A stretch of DNA of 64,000 bases from Rhynochetos jubatus (Eukaryota > Chordata > Aves > Eurypygiformes > Rhynochetidae), in the NCBI GenBank assembly GCA_027574665.1, contig CM050652.1, forward strand, positions 42,312,307-42,376,306. The letters are read 5' to 3'. Positions 35,301 through 50,300 of the stretch are shown piece by piece; within the stretch, counting starts at the first letter, position 1; every line of letters begins with the position of its first letter. Made by a program: the position numbers and the translations under genes. Below the pieces are notes generated by a model. It had not been told where the DNA came from and searched no databases. It worked only from the letters and a program-made list of their open reading frames with translations.

Positions 35301-38300
35301 GACACTGGGGATTTTTAAGGACAGTTGATTCATAATTACTGAATCTTTGGGGATTTACAGTCGTGAATTAATTAGATGCTATCATCATCATCAAAATGTG
35401 TGTGTAATTATATAAAATCTAAAACTGTACCACTGCCATAAATGGTAGAGAATGTCTTTAAAATCCTGTCCTCGTTCACCTATAGGCACCTGTTCCCATG
35501 GGTGGGTGGCATTCCAAAGCAGCTGCTATCGAATCAGTAAGGAGAGCAAGCCATGGAAGGCGGCACAACGAATCTGTGAAACGTCTTCACAAGGGGCACA
35601 TCTGCTTGACGTAGGGAGTGAAGAAGAACATGGTTTTATTTTGTCTTATCTCCATACAATTAGTCAAATAATGATGTTATGGACGGGTCTTAATGACCTA
35701 AAGGTCAGTCTGTTTTATCTTCTTTGCTGTTACGTATACGGAAGCAGAACAACTTTGAAATATAGAGTCCAATTCTTTGGAATAAAAACCGCTACAGAGG
35801 AAATAGTTGTTAATAGTTATAGGAGGAATAATTATTTCTTTCTATTTAGAAATACTGAAAATATTTAGCAGGCTGTAGCTGGGAAAAAAGGCATCGTTTA
35901 TATACATAACCTGTTTAGTATTTCTTTTCCTGTGAGTACATCACAGGGATATTCTTTTGCCTGCAGGTGGTGCTGCACTACCAGACTTTAAATCTTACTC
36001 TGTTACTGTGGCTACCAAAGTCTGGGGTTGGCTTTCTCAGTTTTGATGCGGTGTGATTGTGACACTGATAAAAATTAGCGACATTGTGAGCAGGATTAGT
36101 TTTGTAGCATCTGTAATGTCACAGCTCCTCCTTCTTTAACCCTATTTTGATCTGTATCTGCATTAAAACCCTTCCTGGTGAGGGTGAGCGTTCTTGTGGA
36201 AGACAGCAGGGACGCTGGAGATGTAGGTCAGTGCACTGCGTAAGAATAAATGGAACACTTTGGTGACACTCTCACGTCTGTTCTGACACTGCAGTGTTTC
36301 AGAGTTAGGAAATGAGAAGGATAGCCCAAGCCTGTTTACTGAGGCTTCTCTTACAAGCCCTACTACAGTGGTTAGTATCACAGGAGTATCTTGTGGCTTC
36401 CTATACCTGTGGTTAACTCTGGTGCCCAGGAAGACCAGTATGATAAAGACATAGGCATTAATCTACATAGTACTTTTGAGATGGCTGGCTCCACACACAA
36501 GTCCTCCTGAAAGTCAAGTTAAGTTATTTCATGCCATTGAAAATCATCTTCGCTCTCTTGGGCAAAGGAAAGACATCACAGTATTTCATCCATTGAATTG
36601 GAAAAAAAAAATCAAATAAGTCTTAGTCTCAACAAACATGATTTTTTGGGGTTTTTTTCTCAGACAAATGGGAAAAATCTTTTCTCTCCTCCCCTTCCAC
36701 CCTCTTGAATATCTTAACAAACTGGTAAAAACACTGGTAGTCTTAAAATTATGATGACACCTCAACTTTTCTCTATTACTGTATTTAAAGCCCTTACCAC
36801 ATACTTGCTATGCCTGAAAGAACTTAACGCTAGTGTTATCTCCTGAGAGTGCTCCAAAGTCTGCATAAATGTGTTGGGCTTTTTATTACTCCCCTGTAGA
36901 TGTTGGTATATGTCAGTGTCGTGCAGGCTGAAACCTGTTTCCCACTGGAGGACTCTGTGTTGCAATGCTGTGAGCATGTTCTGCAACTGTCTTTCCTTCA
37001 AAAATGCCTTGTTCCTCCGGTGTAGTATTTGTAGGGTTCTGCTGGAAAATCTAAAGTACCTCAGAGGTTAAAAGCTGTGAGCCAGGAGTGCGTGTCCTAA
37101 CCACTGAGCTAGGGGTCGGTGAGAGAAAGGGGAACAGACAGCACTTCCTCATCTGGTTGTGAATCTAGCCCTGGATTTTTTTGAGCTAAACTATTTTTGC
37201 TTTCAGGTTGAATTTATTAAAATTTTTGACTGAGTGGTTTTTTTAAGGTGAAGAACGTTTTTAGAAAATTATCCATTCATGATTATTAGATGATTTGATT
37301 AACAGTGATTTTTAAAGGATTGTTTGTAATGATCACTCTACATTAGCCTTACGTGGCTTTTATGATACCTTGTATGATACCTTTTATTCTTACCTTGTAA
37401 TCTGTTGTAATAGAAGGGATAAAATTTTACACTGAAATACTTCAAACATCCCTATATAATTAATTTGTATAAACAAAGTATGTGTATTTTTGATGTTTAG
37501 CAGGTACGCTTGCAATGACAAAAGCCTTAATAATGCATCAGTATAATGCAAAAATACATGGAGTTTTTATTTCATTTTTTCCATTGTAGGAAGAAGGTCA
37601 GGTCTTGTGGACAGATGAATCTCCTTATCTTCTAAAGGCTGGTATCTCAACTTTGTCAATGATACCAGAAAACGAAACTGACTGCTATGCCCTGCAGAGA
37701 GATCCCACTGGTCCAGACTATTTCTTCACAGGATTTTTCTGCTATATACAGCTACCATATATTTGTGAATATGAATGTAACTATTTTTCTTTCATTCTTT
37801 TGCATTTATTTTTAAAAGCCTTCCTCCAGTTATGTTTTTCTTTGAAGATACAGATATAAGAAGAAAGGTTTTCATGATTTTCAATTATTTTTTTCATTTC
37901 TGGTGTTCTTTTTCAGTACCTCTGGTACCAGAAAACTTCACATTTAGTGTGCGTGATGTTGAGGCAACCGAAGCTGTGTTTATGTGGAGCAGAATGGACA
38001 TGTGGCTTAAGTCAAGCTTTGTGCTTATAATTAAGTACTATTTTGATCAGTGGAAACCAAACATTCTGAGCTTGCCTGTGAATACAACTCAAACAAAAAT
38101 TGTGCAGTTGTCTCCCGGCCTTTGCTATAGTTTTTTATTAGCAGCAAGGAACCCCGAAGGGGCACAGACTATTTTAAGTCCAGTTCTGAAGGTAGAAACA
38201 AGTAAGTTACAAAAATAAATAGCAGTAATAACCAGATAATGATACACTTTTTATTTTTTTCCTTTAATTACACTATTCCTTTGTTGATATTTTGTCTGAA

Positions 38301-41300
38301 ACTATAGAAAACTTTGAACATGAATTCTGAATCCAGCATTGACAAGTTGCTATAGTGGATTCCAACATCTTCATTTTGGTTTTGTGCTAAAATGCTTTAT
38401 TGGGACTGATGAGGAGAACCTCAGGTTTCTCAGTGACCACAGGCAGAAAGCCAGCTACAAATTCTGTTTCTGTGAAGCATATTTTAAAAGCTTCTTCTTA
38501 CCCTAATTTTACTCACAGGATTCCTACTGATGTCCAAAGGAAAAGCTGGGTGTCAGGGTATCAGTAAGGTATTTTTTAGCCATACTGATGAAATGCAGAA
38601 GCCTACATTCCAACCTGAAGTAAAAGATTTCATTGGAATAAGCAGAGATATCCCTATATGTCTGCAGTAAAGACTAAAACAAGCTCCTAGTTCAAAAATA
38701 CATTGTATTATTAATCGTATCCTGGGCTGTATCAGAAGTGTGGCCAGCAGGTCAAGGGAGGTGATTCTCCCCCTCTACTCTGCTCTTGTAAGACCCCACC
38801 TGGAGTACTGCATCCAGCTGTGGAGACCTCGGCATAAAAAGGCCATAGACCTGTTGGAGCGAGTCCAGAGGAGGCCATGAAGATGCTCAGAGGGCTGGAG
38901 CACCTCTGCCATGGGGACAGGCTGAGAGAGTTGGGCTTGTTCAGCCTGGAGAAGAGAAGGCTCCGGGGAGACCTTGTCACAGTCTTCCAGTACCTGAAGG
39001 GGGCATCAGGGAAGCTGAGCCGGGGGAGCTTTTTACAAGGGCCTGCAGTGACAGGACAAGGGGTAATGGGTTTAAACTGAAAGTGGGGAGATTTAGATGA
39101 GATATCAGGAACAAGTTCTTCATGGAGAGGGAGGTGAGGCACTGGCACAGGTTGCCCAGAGAAGCTGTGGATGCCCCATCCCTGGCTGCCTTCAAGGCCA
39201 GACTGGATGAGGCTTTGAGCAACCTGGTCTAGTGGAGGGTGTCCCTGCCCATGGCAGGGGGGCTGGAACTAGGTGGTCTTTACAGTCCCTTCCAACCCAA
39301 ACCGTTCTATGATTCTGTGATTGTGTTTTGACCCACTGCATGATGCAGTATGGCATAAAAAAAAATCATGAACAAATTAGCTTGTGTTCCAGTAAAATCC
39401 TGCTGAATGAGGTCAAATGAAACCTGCCAGCTGGTAGAGATGAAAAATACTTTTGCGTCTGAAGGTGATCAAATGGACATGTTCTCAAGGAAAATTTACT
39501 TCATGGACACAATTTTAGGTGCCGTTTTTCTTCAGGCTCCTGTTTCTGTGGTGCTGGAAAAATATTCAGATTTGCAAAAGTTAAAGAAAACATATTGCCC
39601 TCACATTTTTACCAGTTCTGGCATAACAGTCCAAATATGAGACAGAGGTCTGTTTTCCTAAAGTCAGAACAAAACAGAAGTTTTTCTACAGGGGAAAACT
39701 GTTTCTCTAGCAAGAACATTTTTGTACAGTTCACTTCTTCCTCTGGTCTGCTTGAGTGTACTTGAAAGTCCTCCCTCCCATCTCCTCTGCCCCTATAAAT
39801 TGACTCTGTAATGGAGAAGATATATTCCTATTTTCTACTATGAGAAGCAAATAAGTGTTTTACCTCAGAAATTGGCTTTTCAGCTGCAGTGTTGCTATCT
39901 ACAGAAACGTGATTGTCCGGGCAAGGATAAATAGAATGGTTTGCTATTAGACTGCTGACTGAACTATTGGAAGAGGTGAGGAGACATGACAAATTATTTA
40001 AAAATGTTTAATAAAAGCAGGGTGCATTGAACACTTGCACTTTCTGAAAGTCAGTGGATTCTGACATTTCATTAGGACCAGGTTTTAACCAACTTGTGTA
40101 ATTCATACCATTTGTCTTAGATGATGTTTCTGATCTGACGGAAATACAAGAAAGGACCTAAGTGAGGAGACTGAGTTCTACATAAAGAGCTGGGTGATTC
40201 AGAAAACCTCACTTAGAGAGCGAGGATATTCTGCTGTGTATCAATATTAGATATACAGTCAGTGCTACTTTGTTGATGTGCTTTAATATTATTTAGCATT
40301 TATGTAAGTGAGTCTATACTGTTAGCTTTTCAGGCTGTATTTGACAAAGAAGTTAGCTATTGGTGAAAGATATCAGAAGCTATTATCGTATTTCTATCCT
40401 AACCTTACTCCATAGGACCATTACACTCCCAGAAGTTTGAGGCAACGTATGTTTCATCTGCAGAAATACATTTAAAGTGGAAGCCTCCACAGCATCCATC
40501 CAGTGCTTCTTTTCATTACTACATCATCAACATTTTGGATACTGAAACCAACGTCTGGGAACAGTTATCAGTTGAAAAAAGCAAAACTTCAATAGTAATA
40601 GGAAATGTAAAACCTTATCATCAGTATCAGTTATATTTACAGAACGTAGCAGAGAAAGGAACTCTAAGCTGCCATGAGAAACCTATATTCATCACAACAG
40701 GTGATGTATCCATTTTCTAGTGGTTTTATTTCACTAGACAACTAGGCACAAAAGTATTTTTAAGGCCATGTACCGACTGTGGTTTGTTGGGATGTTACTG
40801 GGGAAAAAGTCAGCAGAATTCATCTCTGTATTTTCTGTTTACTGGTTCAGACCTTCAGATCCTTCCAAAAGAGTGAGTTTATTTACTTAATTACTTACTT
40901 GTAGCACATTAGTATGTGCCAAAGAAATGACTTCCTATTTGATAAATACCGATTTACTATTCAGATAGCTAATTTTAGCAAAGTAGAAACGTTACCGTGA
41001 TGTCTCAAATGATGTAGGTGAAGATAGATTAATTTCTTTTTCTAATAATTGATGCAGTGACTCAAACTGTGTCATCTTTGTTACCCTGTATATATCCAAT
41101 GGGACAGAATATGCTTGTAAGGTAAGTACCTATTTGCTATGAGAAAGCAGAATCTGCCTGCAACAGGTAGTTGTCTACAAACTGTTTTAAGAAATAATTA
41201 AATGAACTAGTAGTTTTAAAGTAACGAAATTTTTTGAAGAAAAGGTAAACCAAAAGGCATCACTGGGAAGTGATTGTAAATTGATAGTAAGTTTGATCTG

Positions 41301-44300
41301 TGGTTTTATACTAACATCTTTTTCTTTGATCAAGCTATCAGTCCACCTACAGCTGTTTATATTGACCCAGAGGACGTACAAGAAGAGAGTGTAATCCTTC
41401 ACTGGAAGCTGCCACGAGAGGGTCAGGAATCCTACATTCAAGTGAAACCTAATGCAGACATGGGTGAAACTAAGAACTTTTTATTAAGGAATACAGAAGA
41501 ATTTAAGATTGATCTCCTAATTCCTGGAATGGCTTATGAAATAGCAGTGGCAAGTGTGAATAATGGAAATATGAGTGAACTGAAGACCATTCCATGCACT
41601 TTAAGTAAGACATATTTTAATGGTGGAAACTACAGACTATAGTACAGACAACATCAGTCTCATTATCATTACTGTCATCTAATGGATCTGGTAGATCATC
41701 AATTTGCTTATAATAGCCAAGGATCAAAACTAGAATATAAAATATACTGATCCAATCCTAATTGTTCACAGCAAATAGAGGTTGTTAATTGTGAAAGAGG
41801 GTGCAGCCTTGGGAAACACACTGGTAGTACAGACAAATGTGATGAGGACCATAGCTGGGAATCCTGTTCCTGCTGACAGAAGAAATTGGGCAAATCATTG
41901 ATTTGCATTGAAACAGGGAAATATTGAAATGTTTTAAACACATTATTTATTATTGAAGATGCATTAGTTTTTCTGTGAAGTGTGAGAGAGAAATCACCCT
42001 GCGATTAGTGAGAGGATGCTGGGAAAGGAGTAGTAGCTGAAAGGTAAAAGCTTTACATTGTTTATTGAAGGGTCTTTCCTGTTAGTATTAGTTTACCAAG
42101 ATGTTGAAATGCTTTTGGCACGGTATAAATCTTTTGCATATGTGAAAGGAATGGGCAGTATTCACTTATCCATGTGGTATGTAAAGGCTGCAGCTGTCAG
42201 GTTATAGATATATGAAATGCTGCGTTGTCATTTTTTTCCTAAATGATTACAGTATTTTGGAGGGTAGCAGGCTTAGTCTTTTCCAGAATTTTTTATATAA
42301 GATTAGATTTAATAACTCATTCAAGGCACAGATGACAGAAAATTTTAGATGGGATTTTTCACAGCTGTCACAGCCAGCTGTAAGGGAAGAAAACTAAACA
42401 TGTAAATATTGCATCCATCAAATGTATCTTATTCTCCATTCTCATTTCCCTGTACACATGTACCTTTCTGAATAATTTTTCACCTACCCTGACTTACTTT
42501 TTTTGTGTGGTTGTGGTTGAAAAGGTAATTCACTAATACCTTTGGAAGCCTAACTCACTTTGATTCCTAAATTGTTTGTCAAATGCTTTAGGATACCAGT
42601 GATGAACACCGAAAAATATCAGATTGTTACTGTTTCTGAGCAGTGCTTCATTGGGGTAGCTCTTTGTTTGACCTGGGCAAGCATATTTCTCAGGGCAGTT
42701 GCTTCAGATTTATTGTGTGGTTTTCACTGAATTCATTTTCAACTGATTTAACATGTGGCAATTTTCTTTCCTCATTTAGAGCCCAAGCCTGTTCAAATTG
42801 TAGTTCCTTATGTGCTTTATAGCACTGCTGTGGTATTATTTGTTCGCATGCCTGATACTGGAGTATTTGATGGCATATATGTTACAAGTAAAGGAGGACC
42901 TAATGCAACATTCATTTTGAAAAGTGATGGTAAAATAACAATTGAAAACCTTACTGCAGGAACAGAATATGATTTCTGCATCTCCACAAAAAGTGGAAAA
43001 ATGTTGAGCTCCTTTTACCATCTATCTGGTGTAAAAACTTGTGAGTATTAAGTTTATTTCTGTAAAATTGCACCATATTGAATTTTTATTTGTAATCTCT
43101 TTTAACTTCATTTTATTTCAGTGCAGTAAAAAAGGAGAGGTTATTTAAAAATCACTTTGATATATCTCTGTAAGAAATTCATAATTATACTAACACTAGC
43201 CCTTTTTTAAACAAGGCTATAACTTATAATTCCTAAACTTTCTAAACTGTGGTTTTTATAGCAGGTCTATAAAAATGTTTAGCATATATTTCAGGAATTT
43301 AGGCTGTATCAAATTGTTGTGGAAAATGAGACAGATTTTGCACGTTTATTTTAGCCAAGACCAATGCAGTTACTTTTGTGTCTCGAAATCAGTAAGTTTA
43401 TTCCTCCCTGTGCATCTTTAAACAAGTAATAAAAGCATCTAGGTTCCTGTTTCTCAAGATAATAAGTATGTAAAATACCTGGTGAAATTGTATGTTTTGA
43501 CTTTCCTATTTTTTATTATAGAATTACACTTCCAGAAGTTTTTCTTTTCCTGTTTTATCATTTTCCTTTGAAATTCTTTTCTACTCTGTTTCTCTCAGAG
43601 GGGAAATGTTATAAAAGGAAAAATTAAGATGGAATAAAAAGGAATAAGGAAGAAAGAAGAGGAGAATGATGGCAAGACAGAAAAATTCTTCCCCAAATAG
43701 TGAAAACCTTGAAAGCTGATTTTTCTTAGAATACAGTTCTAATAAAAATTGAATTTTGATCAATCTTATGAAAGTATTTCCTAAATTTATCATGAAACCG
43801 CCTTTAGTTTTGGTCTGTCTCTTCTAGGGTCAAAAAACTTGGAAGAAAAAATTCTGACCACTAGCATTAATGCAATTTTTCATAGGAAAAAGTATGAATG
43901 TTGTTACATTCCAGCCAGAAGCAGCTGTGGTGGGGATGAAAGAGATGCAGAGAAGAGTGGAAGCTCCTCTGTAATTTGATCTGAATTGTATCATACACGG
44001 CTATACTAATTATAGTGTATATTTGGTGTACCCAGTTTTACTGATCTATGACAAAATGTAGGTAGACTCTGAGCACTATGATGGTCTTATTGGGTTAACT
44101 CTGCTCTGGAGGATTTTCCTGCCTAGGAGTGCCAGCTCTGTCCTCTGGAAGAAATGCATTTTTAGTCCCATGTGATTTTAAGATAAGCAAGGAGTTTTCT
44201 TTAATAGTGGCAATATTATCTCTCTGCTTTTTCTCCATTTTTCTATTTTGGAATATCTGTGTGTTTGCATGTCTGAGATCAGAATTTGCTCTCCAGTTGT

Positions 44301-47300
44301 TTGAATTTGTATATCTCCTGTGGAGACATAAAAGTTAAGACAATCAGTAACAAAGTATTGGATTGAACAGTAGTGTGCTCTCTGTCCTTCTGTAGGTCTG
44401 TCAGCTCCACTCAATGTACGAGAAGGTAACGTTACAGACACTTCAATACAGATTGCTTGGGACCGTGCTGATGGAGACTTTCATCAATACGAAGTCACGT
44501 GTATAAATTGTGCAAGTGCTTTCAGGGTATGTTCTTTAAAAGACCATTGGTGTATAGGCAATGCAGGTTTGGGGTTTTTTTTTTTTAGGTCTTCTATTAA
44601 TTAATCCAAGGTTAAATCAAAAGCTAGGTCTCCAATTAGAATAGGTGGGGGTACCATTTATATGATCCAAACAAATCTTGCAAGTAGTTCTGTGAAAGCG
44701 GTATTTGTTTTTTCTAGGTCCAGAAGGTCAAGCAAGAAACAGCAACGTTTTCCAACCTTACTCCTGGTACGCTGTACAACTTTACAATCCGAACAGAAAA
44801 GGAAGGTTTCAGAGACAGTATTTTTGTGACAAAGGAAATAGAGACAGGTGAGACCACAGTGTTGTCAAATTCAGCATTTGTTTTGATCCATCTGTATGTC
44901 TTGTTTTCTTCTGCTTTTTCTTGACCTTTATTTTTGTTTCAAATAGAGAAAATGAATACAATAATTTTCATCATTTTCTCCTTATTCTCATTCATTGTTG
45001 TTTTCCTTGTTCTGTGACTGCTTCCGTTCTTTAAGAATTTTAATATGGCTACATATTGAATATGGTACTATGAACTACCAACTTTAACTGCATAGTGACT
45101 CAAGCAAATGTACACTCCAGTAACTGATTCTTGCACACTGTCTTGCTACCAGCATTACAGAAAACAAAATATTTTTTATTAGACTTCTGTTTAATGTTTG
45201 ATTTCTCACTTCAGTGCTGAGTTTGAACACAGGTGTTCAGAACTAAATTAATTTTCTGATGTTCTCTCATTGGCCTTCCCTTACATCAGGAGTAAATTTG
45301 GGGTTTCTACTTTTAGTTCTGCTTTGGGTTAGGACATTTGTTTCTCAGCAGCACCGTTCTGTTCTAGTTCTTCTAGGGGCCAAGAAGGCCAACAGCATGC
45401 TGGCCTGCATCAGGAACAGTGTGTCCAGCAGGAGTAGGGCAGTGATTGTTCCCTGTACTTGGCACTGGTGAGGCCGCACCTCAAATCCTGTGTTTCGTTT
45501 TGGGCCCCTCACTACAAGACAGACACTGAGATGATGGAGCGTGTCCAGAGAAGGACAGCAGAGCTGAGGAAGGGTCTGGAGCACAAGTCCTGTGAGGAGC
45601 AGCTGAGGGAACTGGGGGTGTTTAGTCTGGAGAAGAGGAGGCCGAGGGGAGACCTTATCGCTCTCTACAGCTACCTGAAAGGAGGTTGCAGAGAGGTGGG
45701 GGTTGGTCTCTTCTCCCAAGTGACAAGTGATAGGGCAAGAAGAAAAGGCCTCAAATTGCACCAGGGGAGATTTAGATTGCATGGTAGGAAAAATTTCTTC
45801 ACTGAAAGGATTGTCAGTCTTTGGAATGGGCTGTCCAGGGCGGTGATTGAGTCACGGTATTTAAGACATCTGGATGAGGCACTTAGGTTCTGGATCTCGT
45901 GGATAACTGAAGTCCCTATACACATTACCACAGTGGTATTATTTTGTGTGTCCTTGAGATAAGCAAGGATATGACATAATTCTTGTGCAGTTTTTATTGC
46001 ATTGTGATATCAGTGCTGTCGTAAAGTAGTGTATTTAAAAAGCAGTGCATTTTTTATTGTCACACAGTACCAAGTGCAGTTAAATATCTGAACTGTAGCA
46101 GAGACTCTGGATCAATAACTGTTACCTGGCCACCAGCCCAAAATTTGTTTGATGGATATGTTATTTCAATAGACAGTAAGGTCTTCAACGAGGAGAAAAT
46201 GTTACCTGTCACTGTAAGGTATGATGATTACATTTAAAAAATAACTGACTTGAACTCTAAACAGATGTTTCGCTGTATATTTAAAATAAGCAGCCTGCAG
46301 TGTTATTTATATGTGATATGTATTTGATGGTTTAGTTGATATACAGTGTCCTTTTTTACATGGGCATGATAAATTGCAAATCTCATATAATGTGTTTATG
46401 CAAAGAAGAGCAAACAAAATACTGAACTGGAGTGAGCACCAGTAGAACCCGCATGTCATTCTGGATGTTTAAATTAATCTTTTAAGACTTTCTAGTTCTT
46501 GAATTTGCTGTGAACCATAGTGTGATGCATCCTAGTTAAGATTTTGGCATACTGACATAGTTTCTGACTGACAGCGTATACACACGTCATGTGTAAATAT
46601 GTTAATTATTTATAGTATTATGATATTAGAGACTTGCAGTTTTAAAATCCTAAAGAACACAATCTTTTTTTAATGTTTGTAGAATGTACAAATTTGAAAG
46701 TCTTCTCCCAGGCACTGATTTCGTAATCAGTATTGTGACAATGAATGGATTGAAAAGAAGTCACCCCACCATCCTCAAGTCTAGCACCTGTAAGTTCATG
46801 GTTTGTTATTAGCTTTTCATGAGTTCAGGTAATTAGGGTTGTTACATTTTAAGGTATTTTGTAAGAAAAGCTATTTCTTATGAAATCAATGCATCTTAAG
46901 AATGGCTGGATTAGTGTATGTATGTCCTTCTTTTCAATTTAAACATCCTTGGAAGTTACTAAGTAAATAAAAGCTTTGAAAACACTAAAAAGCTTCCTCT
47001 GCAGTAATATTAGGATGATACAACTTTTCCATAAAAATTTATAAACTATTTTATTTCTGAATCTATTTCTAATATGTAGAGGTGAATTTATTTTATGTTG
47101 TTCTTAGGTACAAAATGAAATCTGTTTCTGCACTGAACTATAAAATAGTGACTTAGAGCAGTGTCTTCTATAGGTGTTAATTTCCTTCAAATTAATATAG
47201 GTTATTTTGATATTAAATTTGGCATCCACTTCTGTCTTTACCTCAGATCCTGATCCACCATCAGATTTGCAGGTGTTTGGGCAAGAAGAAAATACAGTCT

Positions 47301-50300
47301 ATTTTTCTTGGAAACTACCAAGAGGAGGATTTGATATGTTTCAGGTGAGATAAGAATGGGAAGAAACCAAAGCATTCCTTGACTTCTTTTTTTTTATTTC
47401 TCAATAAAATTATCATCCTCTATGTATGGCAAACCCAATGATAAATATTTATCTTTTTAACCCACATAAGTATGGAAGGGAAATACTGCTATGGGAGAAG
47501 ATCAGCTAAATAAATATTTCATATTACGTAACAAATTGTAAATGATTGTACAATTGTGCCCTGCTTCCCTGTGCTGCATAAGTTAGCTTGCATGAATTAG
47601 ACAAGTTTATAGTTTTTATTTTTCTTGTTTTGATATGTTCTCCAGTTTATAAGTTTATCTTTTCTTAATGCAATCCTCTACTGTTTAAATGGTTTTGCTA
47701 TTTCTACATTCCCTCTACAAACCTGGAGTGATATATCGTGTATTAAAGTTGTATTTCTATGTTTTTCAAACCATGACACTTTTGGATGCTTGTCATGATT
47801 TAATTTGCTTGATCATTTTTAACTCTTTCTCCTGTTTTAATTAAATTCACAATGCTGGAAGTTTTATTTTTATTCTTTCAAAGGAGCTGGGTACTAATAT
47901 TTCATGGTTGGTATTACAAAGCGACTCTTCAGTAGTTTGAACCATATCCTTTGCAACGCTTGGCACAAAATCTAAAGATATTTCTGCTCTTTCAGTTCTC
48001 TGGTCAGACTGGTTGAATGTTGTAGTGAAACATGATCCACACCAAGTATTTAGATGTCATAGTGGATTGTGTCTATCTTTTGTGTTCTGTCTTTTGCAGT
48101 CTGTCTTGTGTTATCCTTTGCATTTTGCAGTCACTGTATGAACATGGTCATGCAGTCAATAAAACTTTGTGCTAGTGAACTGTTCTTTAAACATGTCATT
48201 TGAATTAATAAAGATTTCAAGGTATAGTGTTCTATAGTTAACTTACTAGTATATTCTTTAGTGTGTCTCATGGTAATGTTACACTGTACTTTGCTTTAAT
48301 GATCTTCCAAACTTTATACCCCAATATTACAGTGTCCAGTCATTTTCCACCCCCTTCCCAGTGACTTCGATTATAGCCTTACCTAAAACTCGAAATGTGA
48401 ATATTCTTACTGTAGTTTCTTGATAATTTCTTCTCTCTTCATTAGTGTAAAACTGCATTGATTGAATGAACAAGAGTAGCCAGTTAACCTACTACTGCAC
48501 AAGTTGCTGAAGTAGTCTGGAGTATTTTTACAAATTTTAAAATTAAATTCAGTTCTTTCATTCATGTTTTGAACCAGGTCAGATATACTTTTGTATGCGG
48601 TCAGGTTATTTTTACCACCATGTGGAAAGTAATGGTCATCTGTAATATTGATCGTTATGGTACAGTATTATTGTTCAGTATCTCATAGAGCAAGCAGCCA
48701 GATTAGACAGTGCTTTGTCTGCATAAATGAGCTTATCTTTAAATCTTTAATGAGAAAGGCTTCAGTAGACTGGTTGCTTAGTAAGGTGCGCCTGCATAAA
48801 AGGGATCATTTTACTAATCATTTAAAATTAATTATCCCAGCTCACTAACTTTCTATGCAATATATTGTAGTTTGCAGAGCAAAGAGTGCACAATAGGTGC
48901 TTTCCTAACTTGTTTGTACTAGAGGTAAATCTTTAATCTATAGCTTTGCTTCTAGCATTTTGCACTGCTGTAATTCTAATAAGGTGATGACACACTCCAA
49001 GATTTAGTATGTATTAACAGGTACTGTGCTAGTAAAATATACAGAGGGGAATTGGATCGTTCCTTCCCCATATGAATAACAGCTGGACCAGAGTGCTTTA
49101 AGGTCACTGTCATGTGTAAAATATCCCTCTTCTGTTGGAGGAAATAAAGGGTGGCAGGACAGGACACGGGGATGTAGGCAGTTGCAAACCTTCTTGTTAT
49201 CTTAGTGCTAACTGCCATGCCTGAGAAACCCATGGGTATGTGCCGGAGATGCTTGTCTGGAGCCCTCCTCTGCAGGACAGACACTGGGCATCTTGCCTTT
49301 CACCAGTGCACCTATGAAAGAGTCTGCAGTAACAGTTTTCTGTGTCCACAGAAAGGACTGTCACAGGAATTTTTTTTTCTCACCTTAGAATTGTCTGGGA
49401 GGCCAGAAGGAATCCTCACAGCCTCTAGCAGTTAAGTGCCCAAATTTCAACTACTTGGTATCGCCAGAACTTTTACTCTCTGCAGTGGCTCTAAGCAAGT
49501 GAGTTTTCAAGGTATACCAGTGAGCAGGGTTGAGTGGCTGATTCCTTGGGACTGTTTTAACATAGACAGGTATTTGGAATCTCTGAACTTTACTTTTATG
49601 AAATGAGAGAGTCTGATATAAGAAAATATTTTTCTTCCATAGCTTTCATATTGTCTGATGGATAATGAAAAGCTGCTTACCAGAACTGTTTATGACAACA
49701 GAGCTGTAGTGAAAAATCTGGCCCCTGGGACAGAATACTTTTTTCAGTTGAGGACAGTTAAAGGCTTGGATTCCTCTGTGGCTGTGGAGAAAAAAGTCAT
49801 CACAAGTAAGGAAATACCTTATAACTTGTCTTTCTTTTTTTTTTCCTTTTTGAAAAACAGTAAATGTTCAGAGACATTTAAATCATTGCATATAAGTGTC
49901 TCAAAAGGGTCACACAGTTCAGAATGAAACTCTAACTTCGGGAGGGCAAGTTCTGCTTCCTCTTGTGACAGTCTTTAAACAGGAGTGTAACTTGCTGCAT
50001 TGAAGGGGAGGAGTCTAGACATAGTTGCAGATACCTGTTTGAAAAACGAGGTGGACTCACTAAATTCTTCCAGCTCTAGCAGAATAAGATCTTGCCAGAA
50101 TAACTTCCTATACTTTAAGAATTACCTTGCATTTTGTTTACAATTTTTTCTGCATTTCTTAAATTCTTGCAAAATCTAGTTTATATTTTTCCATTAACTT
50201 TAAGCAGGATGAATCAATAATCTAGAAGATTCATTTTTTTTAGGAGGAATGGAAACATTTTCTTTTGTAACCACAGCCATGCTGCACAGATTAATGGAGG

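Noticed and set aside
35704-35868. Frame read-through past exon 5
   Set aside because: The CTLD pattern stops at the donor gtcagt and resumes at 37590 with matching phase.
38732-39222. Minus-strand frames of 138 and 81 codons
   Set aside because: Antisense shadows of the CR1 3' end.
45345-45782. 145-codon minus-strand frame
   Set aside because: Antisense shadow of the CR1 fragment.
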